A program made the position numbers and the translations under genes. Below are positions 46,578-57,593 of a stretch of DNA of 64,000 nt, piece after piece. Source of the DNA: Platycnemis pennipes (lineage: Eukaryota > Arthropoda > Insecta > Odonata > Platycnemididae); contig OW121857.1 in assembly GCA_933228895.1 (NCBI GenBank), positions 7,440,001-7,504,000 of the forward strand, given 5' to 3'. The notes beneath the pieces are model-generated. The model was not told where the DNA came from. It searched no databases and was given only the letters and a program-made list of their open reading frames with translations. Each line of letters begins with the position of its first letter. Within the stretch, counting starts at the first letter, position 1.

Positions 46578-47349
46578 ATTGGGGAATATGCATGAAATTT
46601 GTTTCTCGAAGATTAATAATGTACTTGATACGAGATTTTCTCACAAATTTATATATAAACAAGCCAAATTATTCTACGCCCACCACAAAGATTATTAAAT
46701 GCAATTGAAATAATCCCGAAAATCGACGAAAGTCACGTGACCTGAAACGCCTTCTGACGTCACTGCACGGTATATGTTTCATATTGCTACGGAGATAGAC
46801 ATTTATATTTAAAATAAAACGAAGTGAATATATTGTATTGAGGTTTTTAGCCGTTTCTCGAAAGAAACGATGACTGAAAAATACTTAAAAAAGCACATTC
46901 CGACAATTTCCTTTAGTTGACTCCCTTATGGCGGCGTTCTTCTTAAAAAAAACAAGCGATTGCATAGGCATAGTAGAAATTCTTGGCACTAAACAGGCAT
47001 TATATAATTAATGGACGATTTACTCGTTACCATCCATACTACGTAAATAAAAAATCGAAATACAATTGTTTATTGCAATAAACAAATGAGATAAATACAT
47101 ACGTTATTGCCAAATATTCATTTAACAACTTACCTCCACGCATAAACAGATAAACAGCACCCATAGTGATACCGTGCCGTAACGTCATGCGATGACGTCG
47201 TGCTTTTTAAGCTGCCGAAAAAGTATAATTTGCAAAGAGTGATATCTTTGTCACAAAACTTAATTCTTCAGCTAAATTTTCGGCAAGCATATTTTGGCTA
47301 ATAGACTTCATATTGAAATAGTTATGAAAAATAGGGCATATTCCCCATT
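46578..47349 (-). mobile_element. MITE-2 copy 4, full length
   Basis: A 772-bp copy with clean TIRs ATTGGGGAATATGCATG and GGGCATATTCCCCATT. If the element proper begins at GGGG, ATT lies on both sides, a possible 3-bp target duplication that other copies do not confirm. Confidence 0.85.
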
Positions 47350-48382
47350 CTTTTAACCAGCATTTTGCCAATCTTGGTCGTCTAATTCGTTGACACAGCC
47401 ATGATTATAATCATGAGCACACGAGTAGGGGTGTCAGAGTTTATCATCGAATTCGCATATAGATTAGAACTCACCGGACGAAATGCAATTGTGATTCTAT
47501 GGCGTCAAAGCACCGAGTCCATGTTTGTTTTCTTGAAACTCGAGATCTGCTTTTTTATGATGCTACGGAGAAATCTTGTATTCGAAATAAAACATGAAAT
47601 ATGTGCCATTGACCTCTCAGGATTATTTACCTGTGCTCAAGTGTCACATCATTTCAGAAAATCAATTTTCAAAACACAATTTGAACAATAGCCGGGATGA
47701 GAAGAAAGTCCTTTTTTCCCTTTTTCAACATTCAGATTCATGTACTAACCACGTGACTTTACATTCACTTAATCACGGAACTTTGAATTATGCACATGCG
47801 TCTTTCTCTTCTTTGTCAGGGTAAGAGAAACAACCTGATTAATAGTGAAAAAACTGCACTTCCTATGCCATGATTATGTTTTTTTTCAGCGAGCTTTAAG
47901 TAATATACGGATGGTCTTGCATCCTTCTCAGAAAATTTTCTCAGTAACGGCTCCTACGGAAACCAATTAAGCGCTCGGATGAGGTCTAGGATTTCAGGGA
48001 AGTAACTTTTCATTTTCCGCCTAGTTTAGATTGGATTCACCAGCTACCATAACTCTAAAGATGAGAATGAATGTACCTTCATAGGGCTAGATGAGTAAGC
48101 ATTCTTCAAAGGGAGTGATGTTGGGCGACTCGAAGGAGTAATTTTGAACTCGATGGGCCGTGATAACTCACATCAAACCGAGACGGCGCAGTATCCCAAT
48201 AATTTATATTCCTTTTCCGCTTGATCCGTTTTCCCGGAGATCAGTAAGTAAGTGAAAGAGTTGACTCTTTTACTTACTTACTCTCCTCTCACGGCTTTTC
48301 TTCCCCTGAGGCTAACCGGGGTCTCTCTGAATGATGAGCTGCTATCAGTGTCCTGCTACCTACGACCCTGAGAGTAGTACAT
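47350..48382. other. Unassigned; contains a small hairpin
   Basis: No gene is supported; the frames at 47401-47824 are unrecognised. A near-perfect hairpin lies at 48243-48282 and is listed separately. Confidence 0.4.
48243..48282. repeat. 40-nt near-perfect hairpin
   Basis: Arms 48243-48261 and 48264-48282 are reverse complements with one mismatch around a TG spacer. The arms contain AGTAAGTAAG repeats. No flanking direct repeat is seen. Confidence 0.8.
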
Positions 48383-48885
48383 ACATCTACATCTACATAA
48401 TACCATGCAAGTCACCATAAAGGTGTGTGGCAGGGGGTGAACTCTCACCAAACATGCACTACATATCATGCATAAAATTTGTAATTAAAAATTGAAATAG
48501 CAAGGCATACATGCAAAAACATGCTGTTAGTTGGGTTACCTTCAAATCCTTACACCAACATGCAGCTATTAATGTTATCCATTGCTACACTCGTATTGGA
48601 TATATTTACCGTTATTCATATCCCTAATTGTACGAGGAAAAAGGACATTTTGAATCTGTCAGTTCGGCAATCAATTTCTCTAATTTTGTGATTATGGTCC
48701 AGTCTACCATAGTAAGTTGGGGTCCGCAAAATATTTGTAACATCTTCACTGAAAATATGGTCTTGGAATTTATTTAAGAACTTAAGTCTGAATTTCAACC
48801 TGCGATCTGACAATGGTTCCCAATTTAATTCATTTAATAGACTGGTTACGCTAATATAGTTATCGTACCGGCCCTTTACAAATGT
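48383..48885 (-). mobile_element. LINE-B copy B5, 3' end
   Basis: It starts with the hexamer-like tail ACATCTACATCTACATAATA and the reversed GTGTGTGGCAGGGGGTGAAC. The minus-strand frame at 48916-48616 then gives FVKGRYDNYISVTSLLNELN, DRRLKFRLKFLNKF and DCRTDRFKMSFF. It is 5'-truncated within the RFVKGRYDN codons. Confidence 0.9.
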
Positions 48886-49104
48886 AGTAGTAAATATTTT
48901 CGTAGTGAGAATAGACACTTTTGTCGCACGATATATCAGGCTTGTGTGTTATGGAATGCTGCCAATCTTGCTATAAATAATGGGCGACAAGCTTGTTGCC
49001 TCGGCAATACTCGTGTTATGAAAGCGTGCGAAAATGTAGATTACGGTGATCATAGCATTGTATAAAGGTAGTTGTTTCAGGCTTAATTTGGTGGAATATC
49101 ATAG

Positions 49105-49500
49105 CGAAAGAAAAACTGGCAATTTTCCACAAGAATAAAGATATTTAATTTGACCGGTTTCGGTGTACAACACCATCTTCAGGTGAAAATTAAATCTCAA
49201 ACATCGGTATATTTACAATTTGCAGTGAGGGGAGGGAAAGGTTGAAAGGGGGGGGGGGTAGGTGGAGGGGGAGTATGGAGGGGTTGGAAGGAACAAGGAT
49301 TGGGAATTGGGCCTCCAACCCCTCCATACTCCCCCTCCACCTACCCCCCCCCCCCTTTCAACCTTTCCCTCCCCTCACTGCAAATTGTAAATATACCGAT
49401 GTTTGAGATTTAATTTTCACCTGAAGATGGTGTTGTACACCGAAACCGGTCAAATTAAATATCTTTATTCTTGTGGAAAATTGCCAGTTTTTCTTTCGTC
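49105..49500. mobile_element. Inverted-tail Penelope-like insertion (396-bp palindrome)
   Basis: Two arms (49105-49288 and 49314-49498) are reverse complements, identical by eye except for one base in a G/C run, around a 25-bp loop. Each arm carries CACCTGAAGATG, a GGTGT/ACACC stem, and CGAAACCGGTC, flanked by complementary TTTAATTT and AAATTAAA (right arm 49409-49459). That is the motif order of the Penelope-like tails in this window. ATCATAG occurs directly before (49098-49104) and after (49501-49507), a likely 7-bp TSD, so the whole palindrome seems to have inserted as one unit. Confidence 0.65.
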
Positions 49501-49507
49501 ATCATAG

Positions 49508-50188
49508 CATTGGTTATCATAGATTATGGTAATCACAGTCGATAGATTTTTTTCAATTTTCTGACGTATAATATTTACCCTCTATCATAATATCATCGGT
49601 GATGTGTATTATACGAGATTTATCAGGGTATAGAACCGAATGGTGAGTTAAATAATATTTTTTATGACTTGGGTTGGGTTTTGGCGGGCCAATACGTTTC
49701 ATTTACATCTTAGGATATCATATTTTTGCTCAGTTTCTCCCATCTGACTTGGTTGATTCCTTATATGAAGCATTCTTTCTTCGCTCTTGCCAAGGCCAAC
49801 CATTCTACCGTATGGTCAGCATTCCGTCACCTCCAACTAATGGGGGCGTTTAGGGGGGCTTAATAGCTCGGCGGCAGAGCTCCAGCGGCAGAAATCAGCC
49901 AATGAGAACACGCCTTTGGAAATCATGACGTCAGACCGTTGAGCGTCGCTGACTAGCGCTTAAACGGCTAGCGGATGCCGTAAATATTCAGCCTTGCTGA
50001 ATCCCAGCGGTAAGAAGAGGGGGGCCCGGATAATTCGAATTGCCTAGCATTCATGGATGTCTTCTATTGGGCACTTTCATGAGCGCGTTTGAGATGTATT
50101 ACGAATATAAAGGTTGTTATGAAGTGTTAAATTGATAATCGAAGAAGAGAAGTCACAGCCATCCCAGAAATAAGAGTTCAGGGGAATC
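49508..50188. other. Unassigned; includes an isolated MITE-1 terminus
   Basis: At 49843-49856 the 14-bp MITE-1 end AATGGGGGCGTTTA appears alone, followed by GGGGGGCTTAATAGCTCGG. A related GGGGGGCTTTATAGCTCGG (reversed) abuts MITE-1 copy 6 near 50950. A GC-rich stretch of about 170 bp follows. No gene was recognised. Confidence 0.45.
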
Positions 50189-50510
50189 GGGTTGGTGTGG
50201 TGGCTTAGACTGGACTCCCATCCCGAGGGCCCGGGTTCGATTCCCGGCAGAGGCGGATTTTTCTGTGGAAAACCGGATCCCACTTGGATTCCCCTAGTGG
50301 AGGGCATTTCAAGTACAGTACTCCGTTCGTCGGATGGGACGTTAAGCCGTGGTCCCCTTGGCGCCTTTCGTTAAGAGTAGGCTAATGCCGACGCCGGGTT
50401 TCTCTCCACCCTTCCTCCGTTCCCTGAAAACTCCTACCAATACTCAATTATCCACCTATGTGGCGCAAATGACCTCAGCAGTCGGTCGCCTCCCCTAAAT
50501 AACCAACCAA
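50189..50510 (+). mobile_element. tRNA-derived SINE
   Basis: The head has an A-box-like TGGCTTAGACTGG (50201-50213) and a perfect B box GGTTCGATTCC (50234-50244), the internal RNA polymerase III promoter of tRNA genes. The fold past the B box breaks down, so this is not a functional tRNA gene. The body contains GGATGGGACGTTAAGCCG (50334-50351), a conserved-core type of sequence seen in animal SINEs. The end is TAAATAACCAACCAA. It would depend on a LINE for retroposition. No clear TSD was found. Confidence 0.8.
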
Positions 50511-50950
50511 TAGTAGTTTAGTGAAAATGTAACTATTGCATTACGCGTACACACATGGAATGGTATCTCTTACAATTAGTCGTTTTCTGTTTCGTTGCAG
50601 TAAGCATCCCAACTCAAAGTTTTATAAGTAAAACGCCGCAAATTATTAATATATTGATGAAGGTCCTGGTTTTTAAAAACTGAAATGAAATTTAACCATA
50701 CTATGCCCAACTAAAATATACCAGTGCTAACTAAAATGAACTACGCACGAGGAAAAAATAGGAGACGAAACTCAACAAGTTAGATTCAACCGTGATCAGA
50801 GGCACAAGGCGACAAGTTCCAAGTGCCTTGCAACGCATTGCGATCTTCTTTTTTCATGCCGCGCCGCAGAGCTATGAAGGTCCACTGATATCCTTCCGCG
50901 GCGAAATCCATCGTAAGCGCCGCCGCCACCGCCGAGCTATAAAGCCCCCC
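50511..50950. other. Unassigned, GC-rich near MITE-1
   Basis: AT-rich at first, then a GC-rich block (50860-50950) ending in CCGAGCTATAAAGCCCCCC at the MITE-1 junction. No gene was recognised. Confidence 0.4.
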
Positions 50951-51480
50951 TTACTCGGAACCGAATTCGCCATTTTGTACACGAAATCGTTAGATGGAAA
51001 CGAAAAAAGAATTTTAGCGAAAAAATTAATCTTCTAACCACAACCATTCGCTCATAAATCAAAAATTAAAATAAGCAAAAGGTGACCCCCACCGAAAAAG
51101 CTGCTTTGATAACATTGACGTCATTTTCCTCCCGTCCTAGACTGCTTTTAGGGGAAGGGAAGGGAGTGGAGGGGGGTTCTCGGAAGATCTGCTCGCACAG
51201 ATGTTGTCGCAACTGCACCTATTGGCAGAGTCAGCTGTGTCCCCCCCTCTCATTGCCATAAGGCAAAGTAGCTTCGCGGGCTCAGTTGTGATTGCACAAA
51301 GTCCATATACGTCAGGGGTTGCACCACGCCCACTTTTCCGAAAGGGTTAAAAACATCAGTTTTTCGCCTCTTATAAATCGAGAAATAACTGACGGATCAA
51401 AAAACGGAAAAATACGGGTCTTTTTATTTTACAAACTCTATCATATTCGGCAGTAAAAACATATGGTAAACGACCCCATT
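50951..51480 (-). mobile_element. MITE-1 copy 6, altered left end
   Basis: An inverted copy ending AAACGACCCCATT. Its other end begins TTACTCGGAACCGAA and lacks the AATGGGGGCGT terminus. In its place stands CTATAAAGCCCCCC, which resembles the sequence joined to the isolated MITE-1 end at 49843. Confidence 0.8.
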
Positions 51481-51827
51481 GCCCACTCAGCCCGCCGACC
51501 AATTTCCTCCTTTGATTCCCACCACTATGCGATGCGGTATTTGCTTTGAGCTTTTTTCCATTTCCTATGCATTCGTCCAACGTGCCCTTTTACCAAATAC
51601 AATTCTCAAGCACCTACAAAAGGCATCTGTCCGCCATTCCTTCTTTCTACAGTAAGGAACTGCATTAAAACACCATTCTCATCAAACTCTTAAATGAATA
51701 TCCTCCATATTATATTGGTGTCCTCCAGAATATGGTCATCATTGCTTTTTGTGACTTGGTATGCAATGCGGATGTGATTGTTCTACATTGGTTAGTGTTG
51801 CATCAATGTCCATCCATAATATGTAGA
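51481..51827. other. Unassigned
   Basis: No gene or repeat was recognised. Confidence 0.4.
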
Positions 51828-51829
51828 TA

Positions 51830-52648
51830 CAGTAGAACCTCGCTTACACAACCCTCAATAACACGACAACCTCAATTACAAGTGCAATTTTCAAATCTCC
51901 TTGAGATTACCACAACATATAATGTTAAATTAACCTCTGTAACTCGACTATTATTATCCAAACAACCTCAATAACAAGGATTTTTTCCAGTTCACAACGT
52001 AACTCAGAACATCTATAACAAGTCTTTTTGAGAAGTCAACCTCGATAACGCGACTCTATACATGAATGGGCCAACCTTTAAGGCTGTAGGATACCACTGC
52101 CAAAAATGCTTCTGCAGGCGTCTACGCCTCTTGACTTGAAGACTCTGCTTGGCTACTTAAACAAAAGATTTCTGCGCAAACTTCGAGAATAAGGATAGAT
52201 CTAGTAAATAAATTTAGTAATTCGTATTTCTTACCTTGAAATTTAAACGATAAGTTGGAATAAAACAATTCCAGTGCAAGAATTCTGTTTTCTTGGCGAT
52301 ATGAGGATTGATGATAAATATCTTTTACATTTTTGATAAGCATTCAACTATGACAGAGTACTATAATTTTATTACTGTATCATAACGCTAAAATTAAATT
52401 ATGTTTTTGTTTAAACGTGAATTTTATTTACTCACCTATTGTAAACTTTGTTACACAATGTAACAATACTATACATTATACTCTAAAACCAAACGTGTTA
52501 GCAAGGGTCGTTCTGTAAGATTCACTCGTTATGAAGGGATTTAGTGATTCCAATAACCTTGATAACACGACCCTCAACAAAAAGAGCACCTCGATAACAA
52601 GACTGTTTCCCTAATCCCCTTGAGACACTTCTTATCGAGGTTCTAATG
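51830..52648. mobile_element. pogo/Tigger-like non-autonomous element
   Basis: The left end reads CAGTAGAACCTCGCTTAC after TA (51828-51829), and the reverse of the right end reads CATTAGAACCTCGATAAG. CAGTNNAACCTCG-type termini with a TA target are typical of pogo/Tigger elements; here the right flank is CA, so one TSD copy has mutated or the edge is off. Eight or so motifs like CCTCGATAACACGAC recur in the first and last 250 bp. The minus frame at 52122-52343 has no recognisable transposase motif. Confidence 0.7.
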
Positions 52649-54990
52649 CATTTCCATCTTGTTTAGTGTATGCCCAGTTTTGTTATCAGTCCACATTATA
52701 TTTATTTCACCAGTAAAGCCTCCTGAAAAAAGTTTCCTCTGGCCAAAATTCATATCAATATTCATCCCCATTATCTCGCGTTGGATTTAAATAGCTGGAC
52801 CACCGCGTTCTGCGGTTGGTTAACTGGCTTACCAGCGCTGGGACAATTGCAAATCGGAGCGCGTTAACCGGCTCCTCAGCGAACTTTAACCCCAACTCGA
52901 GCACGTTTCCCGCCTGCGGCAAACCGTGGCAGCGTCAAGCGGCGTTGGATGAGAAGAGCGGAAGAGGAGCGGGTCAAGTGTGTGCGGACTGTTGGGACAC
53001 CAGACGAGGGTTTTGTGAGGACCCGCCCCACCCTTAATTATTTCCCGAATTAATGCCGAAATTCCGGAAGCACTCAGGGCGTCCATTCGCAGGCCCAGTG
53101 GGAAGAGACCATGCAAAAGACATTCATGAACTAATTCAAAAGTAGTCCCCCACTGAACTATCCTGAGCACACATCCATAGAATGTTCAAGTGTGAACTAT
53201 TAATCTGAGACTGTTCATAGATCGTTCATTTCCAGTCCACGAAGTATTATTAAAAAATGCACCCATCCTAGGTTAAGCTCCAATTGGACCTTCAAGGCCT
53301 GGTTGAACCCTGGCGAAAATGTTCCGCTTCCTAGACCGGTCACGAAGGGTACACGGAGCGGTGATTCGCTTAAGGTGGCTGGGTCGAAATTTACAGGTGT
53401 ATAGATTTTCTTCATAATTTGCAATATGTGTTCCTTTAATTATGCTCTAAAGTTCTACGGGAATATTTTTGGGGGTCTTCAGTGTAGGTTTTGAGCTATT
53501 TAAGGTTTTTTTAACATGGGGCCTTATGGCACACCCCGCTTCGTAAGGGTCAATTATGTATTATTTACTTTTCTACCATACAGATTTTCACCAAAAACTG
53601 AAATGATATGGATATCAGCCAACAATTTTCATTCTAATAAAATCAACCAGTGTTATCGGTTTATTTCCTCCGCATATACGAAAGAATAAAAATATTCCTT
53701 AAATTTTCAAATATCGAGCGCGAAGTGTTGAGGTGCATTTGGCAACGTGGAATCAGACGAGGGAAAGCGAACGCGCGAGAAACCACAACAAATCACACCA
53801 CAAAGTCCAAGAATATTACAATGCAGTCCCCTTGACAGATTTCTTGAGGATAGACGAATACGACACCTACCGTTACGACTGTTGAAACACAGTAACAATT
53901 GCCTACACAACAGCAGTGCCGAATTTCAGAATGTGCGTTGTTGCCGAGTAAAAAAGAGATTACATAAATGGTCTAAACTAATGTTATAAATGTTTAAGCG
54001 TTTACTCACAATAATTTCGTCACTACAAAGTATGCGAATACCCATAGCACAAAATTACATACTTTTTCAATCCATACATTGAAACAAACATCTCCAAGGT
54101 CAAAGGATATGCACAGTGTGACAACGTTCAGGTTGCCAGAAACCGAATCAAGTCAAGTTTTACGTTAAGTTTCCTGTCAATATTTAAATTCAAAAGGGCA
54201 ATGTTTCAATATGACTTGAGAATGTGAGGCATCCGGTTAAAATGTCGTGTAATTTAATCATCTCCGAGCAATTTTTTAGTGCCATTGAAATTATATGAGC
54301 ACTAGTTCTCAACGACTCACCTATTACCGAACCAGCCACCTTAAGGAAGCGAAACAACGTTTGGTGTTCGGTTCTTTGACTGTTGAAGTGGCGTACACGA
54401 AACGTACGGAGGCGGTGCAACTAAGGCGCCAAAAACTAAGTCCGAAAATCATCTGGGTAAAGGACCCAAAAAAAAAGTTCCACAATCAAGAGTTTAATCG
54501 CTTCCCAAGTTCATGAATCGCATTTCGAACAACACTTTTGGAGTAGCATCGACGTTTGTCATTCAATTCCACTTAGAATATTTATAAATCGAAGGTGGAA
54601 TTTCAAATTGCCGCCTCAGCAGTTTTGTTCCAAAATCGGTTGAAATGGCAATTTAAGAACACTTAAGTCATATTACATGTATCGGTTAGGCATGAAAAAT
54701 TGTAGTAAATCCACTGCAGTGTATTACATTAATAATATTTGAAAATTGTGAGCAGTAACGATGTATATTTACTCGCCGAAGTGAATTAATAGGCTATGTA
54801 CAACGGGAACGTATCATCACCTTGCTGTCATCAAGATTATACTTCACAGGATAAATTCTGTAGAACATATATCTGGACTCATTAAATATAGTAAAGGGAT
54901 CCTACATGAATATCGTTTCACGAGAACTGTATTTAAATATTCCTTCATGCTTCATATGTTTTTCATTCAAAAACAATTCAGCCGCAATTT
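52649..54990. other. Unassigned, about 2.3 kb
   Basis: GC-rich from 52800 to 53140, AT-rich after that. Frames at 53747-53989, 54190-54420 (-) and 54295-54516 are basic or charged but carry no motif I can assign. A decayed TE is possible. GAACATTC/GAACGTTC-type words near 53160-53230 recur at 54990-55200. Confidence 0.35.
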
Positions 54991-55092
54991 ATCCAAGTAG
55001 AACATTCTATGAAGTATTCCAATGAATGTTCATTGAACCATCAGTTTCATCCAAGTAGAACATTCTATGAAGTATTCCAATGAATGTTCTTT
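54991..55092 (+). repeat. 58-bp tandem duplication in a GAACGTTC-rich patch
   Basis: ATCCAAGTAGAACATTCTAT begins at 54991 and again at 55049 with the following 44 bases repeated. Downstream to 55200, words such as TGAACGTTCTTTGAAC recur several times, giving a locally palindromic, heat-shock-element-like look that is probably fortuitous. Confidence 0.8.
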
Positions 55093-55392
55093 GCACTATC
55101 TGTGAGAGCCATTTGAACGTTCATTGAATGTCCTTCTTGAATGCTCTTTGAACGTTCAAATACTCCTCACTGAACGTTCTTTGAACATCTTTTGGACAAT
55201 TATTTCCCCACTGGGGGACACATCCCTTTCTTTGTGATTGGCCGAGGGAAAACTCACTCTGATACGGTTCTGATGTTCTAAAACACGAAATTTGAGTACG
55301 GTTGACAAAAAATGAAAGAAGGTGCTCATCACTTTTCGACATAAAGGTCCCATTTTGTCTGATGTTCCTTTTTTATTTCGGAGGGGACTGCT

Positions 55393-56160
55393 AATGGGGA
55401 ACAAGCACTATTTTTATAACTCTTTGAATGTGAAGTTTATTACCTGAAATGTCGTGCCGAAAATTTTGCGGAAGAATTAAGTTGCGTTACAAAGATGTCA
55501 CTCTTTGAAGATTGTACCTTTTCGGCATCTTGAGAACACGACGTTATCGCATGACGTCACGGCTCTGTATCACTATGGGCGTTGTTTATCTGTTTATGCG
55601 TGGAGGTAAGTTGTTAAATAAATACTTGGCGATAACGTATGATTTATCTCCTTTGTTTAATGCAATAAACGATTGTATTTCGATTTTTTATTTACGTAGT
55701 ATGGATTGTAACAAGTTAATCGTCCATTAATTATATAATACCTGTTTAGTGCCCAAGAATTTCTACTACGTCTATGCAATCGCTGGTTTGTTTAAGAAGA
55801 GAACCGCCATAATGGATAAAACCAAAGGAAATTGTCGGAATGTGCTTTTTTTAAGTATTTTTTCAGTCGTCGTTTCGTACGAAAAACAGCTACAAACTTC
55901 AAAACAATATATTCACTTCGTTCTCTTTTAAAAATAAATGTCTGTCTTTGTAGCAATATGGAACCTATACCGTGCAGTGACGTCAGGAGGCGTTTCAGGT
56001 CACGTGACTATCGTCAATTTCCGGGAACATTTTAAATTCATTTAATAAACTTTGTTCTGGGCGTAGAAAAATTTGGCTTGTATATTGAAATTGGTGACAA
56101 AATTTCGCATCAAGTACATCATTAATCTTCGAGAAACAAATTTAATGCATATTTCCCATT
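55393..56160 (+). mobile_element. MITE-2 copy 5, full length
   Basis: A 768-bp copy running from AATGGGGAACAAGCAC to ATGCATATTTCCCATT. The short frames inside (55512-55730 and 55749-56035) are not kept in the other copies. Confidence 0.85.
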
Positions 56161-56789
56161 GCTGGGCGGGAAAGGTGAAATCTCTTTAGAAGAAGGCTGT
56201 TGAAGTGCTGGTGAAACCTGACAAGGGGGCTGATTTGGAGTCGATTATGGAAAGGACATTACTTAACGGATGGATAGGAAATACGTTTGGTGGCAAATTT
56301 TAGTTTTGCTTCTAGATCTGACCTTTATCGTGCAAAAACTTTACATCTAAAGCTACATGAAACCATGAAATCCACCCTTAATGTCTGGGCCCAGGGATGG
56401 ATTCCAGCCAAACATGCATTGTATATCAGGCTTAAGAAGGATTGATAATTTAGTAATAGTAGTTTAAATGGTATTCGTTTCATTATCAATGGCCAAAAAC
56501 CTACTTTCAATGGAATTATAGATGAAACATATCGGACATAAAAGAGAAACCGTCCGTTGATTATTATGCTGATTTTTTATGAACCTAGTACACGGCATTA
56601 ATTTCCTCGAACGGAAACAAAGTTGAAGTCTCTGAGATAAGAATCTAATAATGTCAAATGGCGCCGTTAACTTTCCATTCATCCACCCTTCGGGGTGAAG
56701 TGCGTGCGAAAATTAAAATAATTGCCTCAAATATTTTAAAATACTCCTTACATCCTTTATCTCGTAATATGACCGGTCTATTAAAATAA
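56161..56789. other. Unassigned
   Basis: No gene was recognised; the minus frames here are short and unassigned. Confidence 0.4.
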
Positions 56790-57593
56790 TGATCAACCAG
56801 TCTATTAAATGAATTCATTTGGGAATCATTGTCAGATCGCAGGTTGAAATTTAGACTTAATCTCTTAAACAAATTCAAAGACCATATTTTCAGCGATGAT
56901 GTTAAAAATATTTTGCGGATCCCAACTTACTATGGTAGACTGGATCATAATCACAAAATTAGAGAAATTGATTGCCGAACTGACAGATTCAAAATGTCCT
57001 TTTTTCCTCGTACAATTAGGGATGTGAAAAACGGTAAATGTATCCAGTACGAGTGTAGCAATGGATAACATTGGTAGCTGCATGTTGGTATATGAAATTA
57101 AAGCTAACCCAACTAACAGCATGTTTTTGCATGTTTCTTTGCTATTTTTATCATTTTTTAAATAGTGAAGTTTAGAAGAGTATATAAATACTAATAATCT
57201 ACATCTACATAATACCATGCAAGCCACCATAAAGGTGTGTGGCAGGAGGTGAACTCTCGCCAAACATGCACCACATATCATGCATAAAAAGATTAGTACT
57301 TGTATAGGTACTGTTCAAAACTACGCTATTTAAAAAAAGATAAAAATAGCAAAGCATACATGCAAAAACATGCCGGTAGTTGGGATAGCTTCAAGTCCTT
57401 ATACGAACATGCAGCTACCAATGTTATCCATTGGTACACTCGTACTAAATACATTTACCGTTATTCACATCCCTAATAGTGTGAGGAAAAAAGGACATTT
57501 TTATGCATGATATGTAGTGCATGTTTGGTGAGAATTCACCCCCTGCCACACAGCTGTATTGTGGCTTACAGGGTATTATGTAGATGTAGATGC
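56790..57593 (+). mobile_element. LINE-B copy B6, interrupted
   Basis: The plus-strand 3' end of LINE-B: frame 56829-57068 gives MSDRRLKFRLNLLNKFKDHI, KNILRIPTYYGRLDHNHKIR and DCRTDRFKMSFFPRTI, and stops normally after YECSNG. It breaks at 57196 where an inverted LINE-B fragment is inserted, and resumes at 57500 with TTATGCATGATATGTAGTGC, CACCCCCTGCCACACAGC and GTAGATGTAGATG. Confidence 0.9.
57197..57499 (-). mobile_element. LINE-B fragment nested in LINE-B
   Basis: A 303-bp inverted LINE-B 3' end: ATCTACATCTACATAATACC tail first, then reversed GTGTGTGGCAGGAGGTGAAC and the AACATGCCGGTAGTTGGG block, ending at GTGAGGAAAAAAGGACATTT. It is 5'-truncated and lies within the 3' untranslated part of copy B6. 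Confidence 0.9.

Noticed and set aside
50201..50260. A possible tRNA gene
   Set aside because: A and B boxes are present, but the 3' acceptor arm does not pair with the 5' start and the body continues as a SINE.
54991..55200. Heat-shock-element-like GAACGTTC words as a promoter
   Set aside because: They lie in and beside a tandem duplication with no nearby gene, so repetition explains them better.
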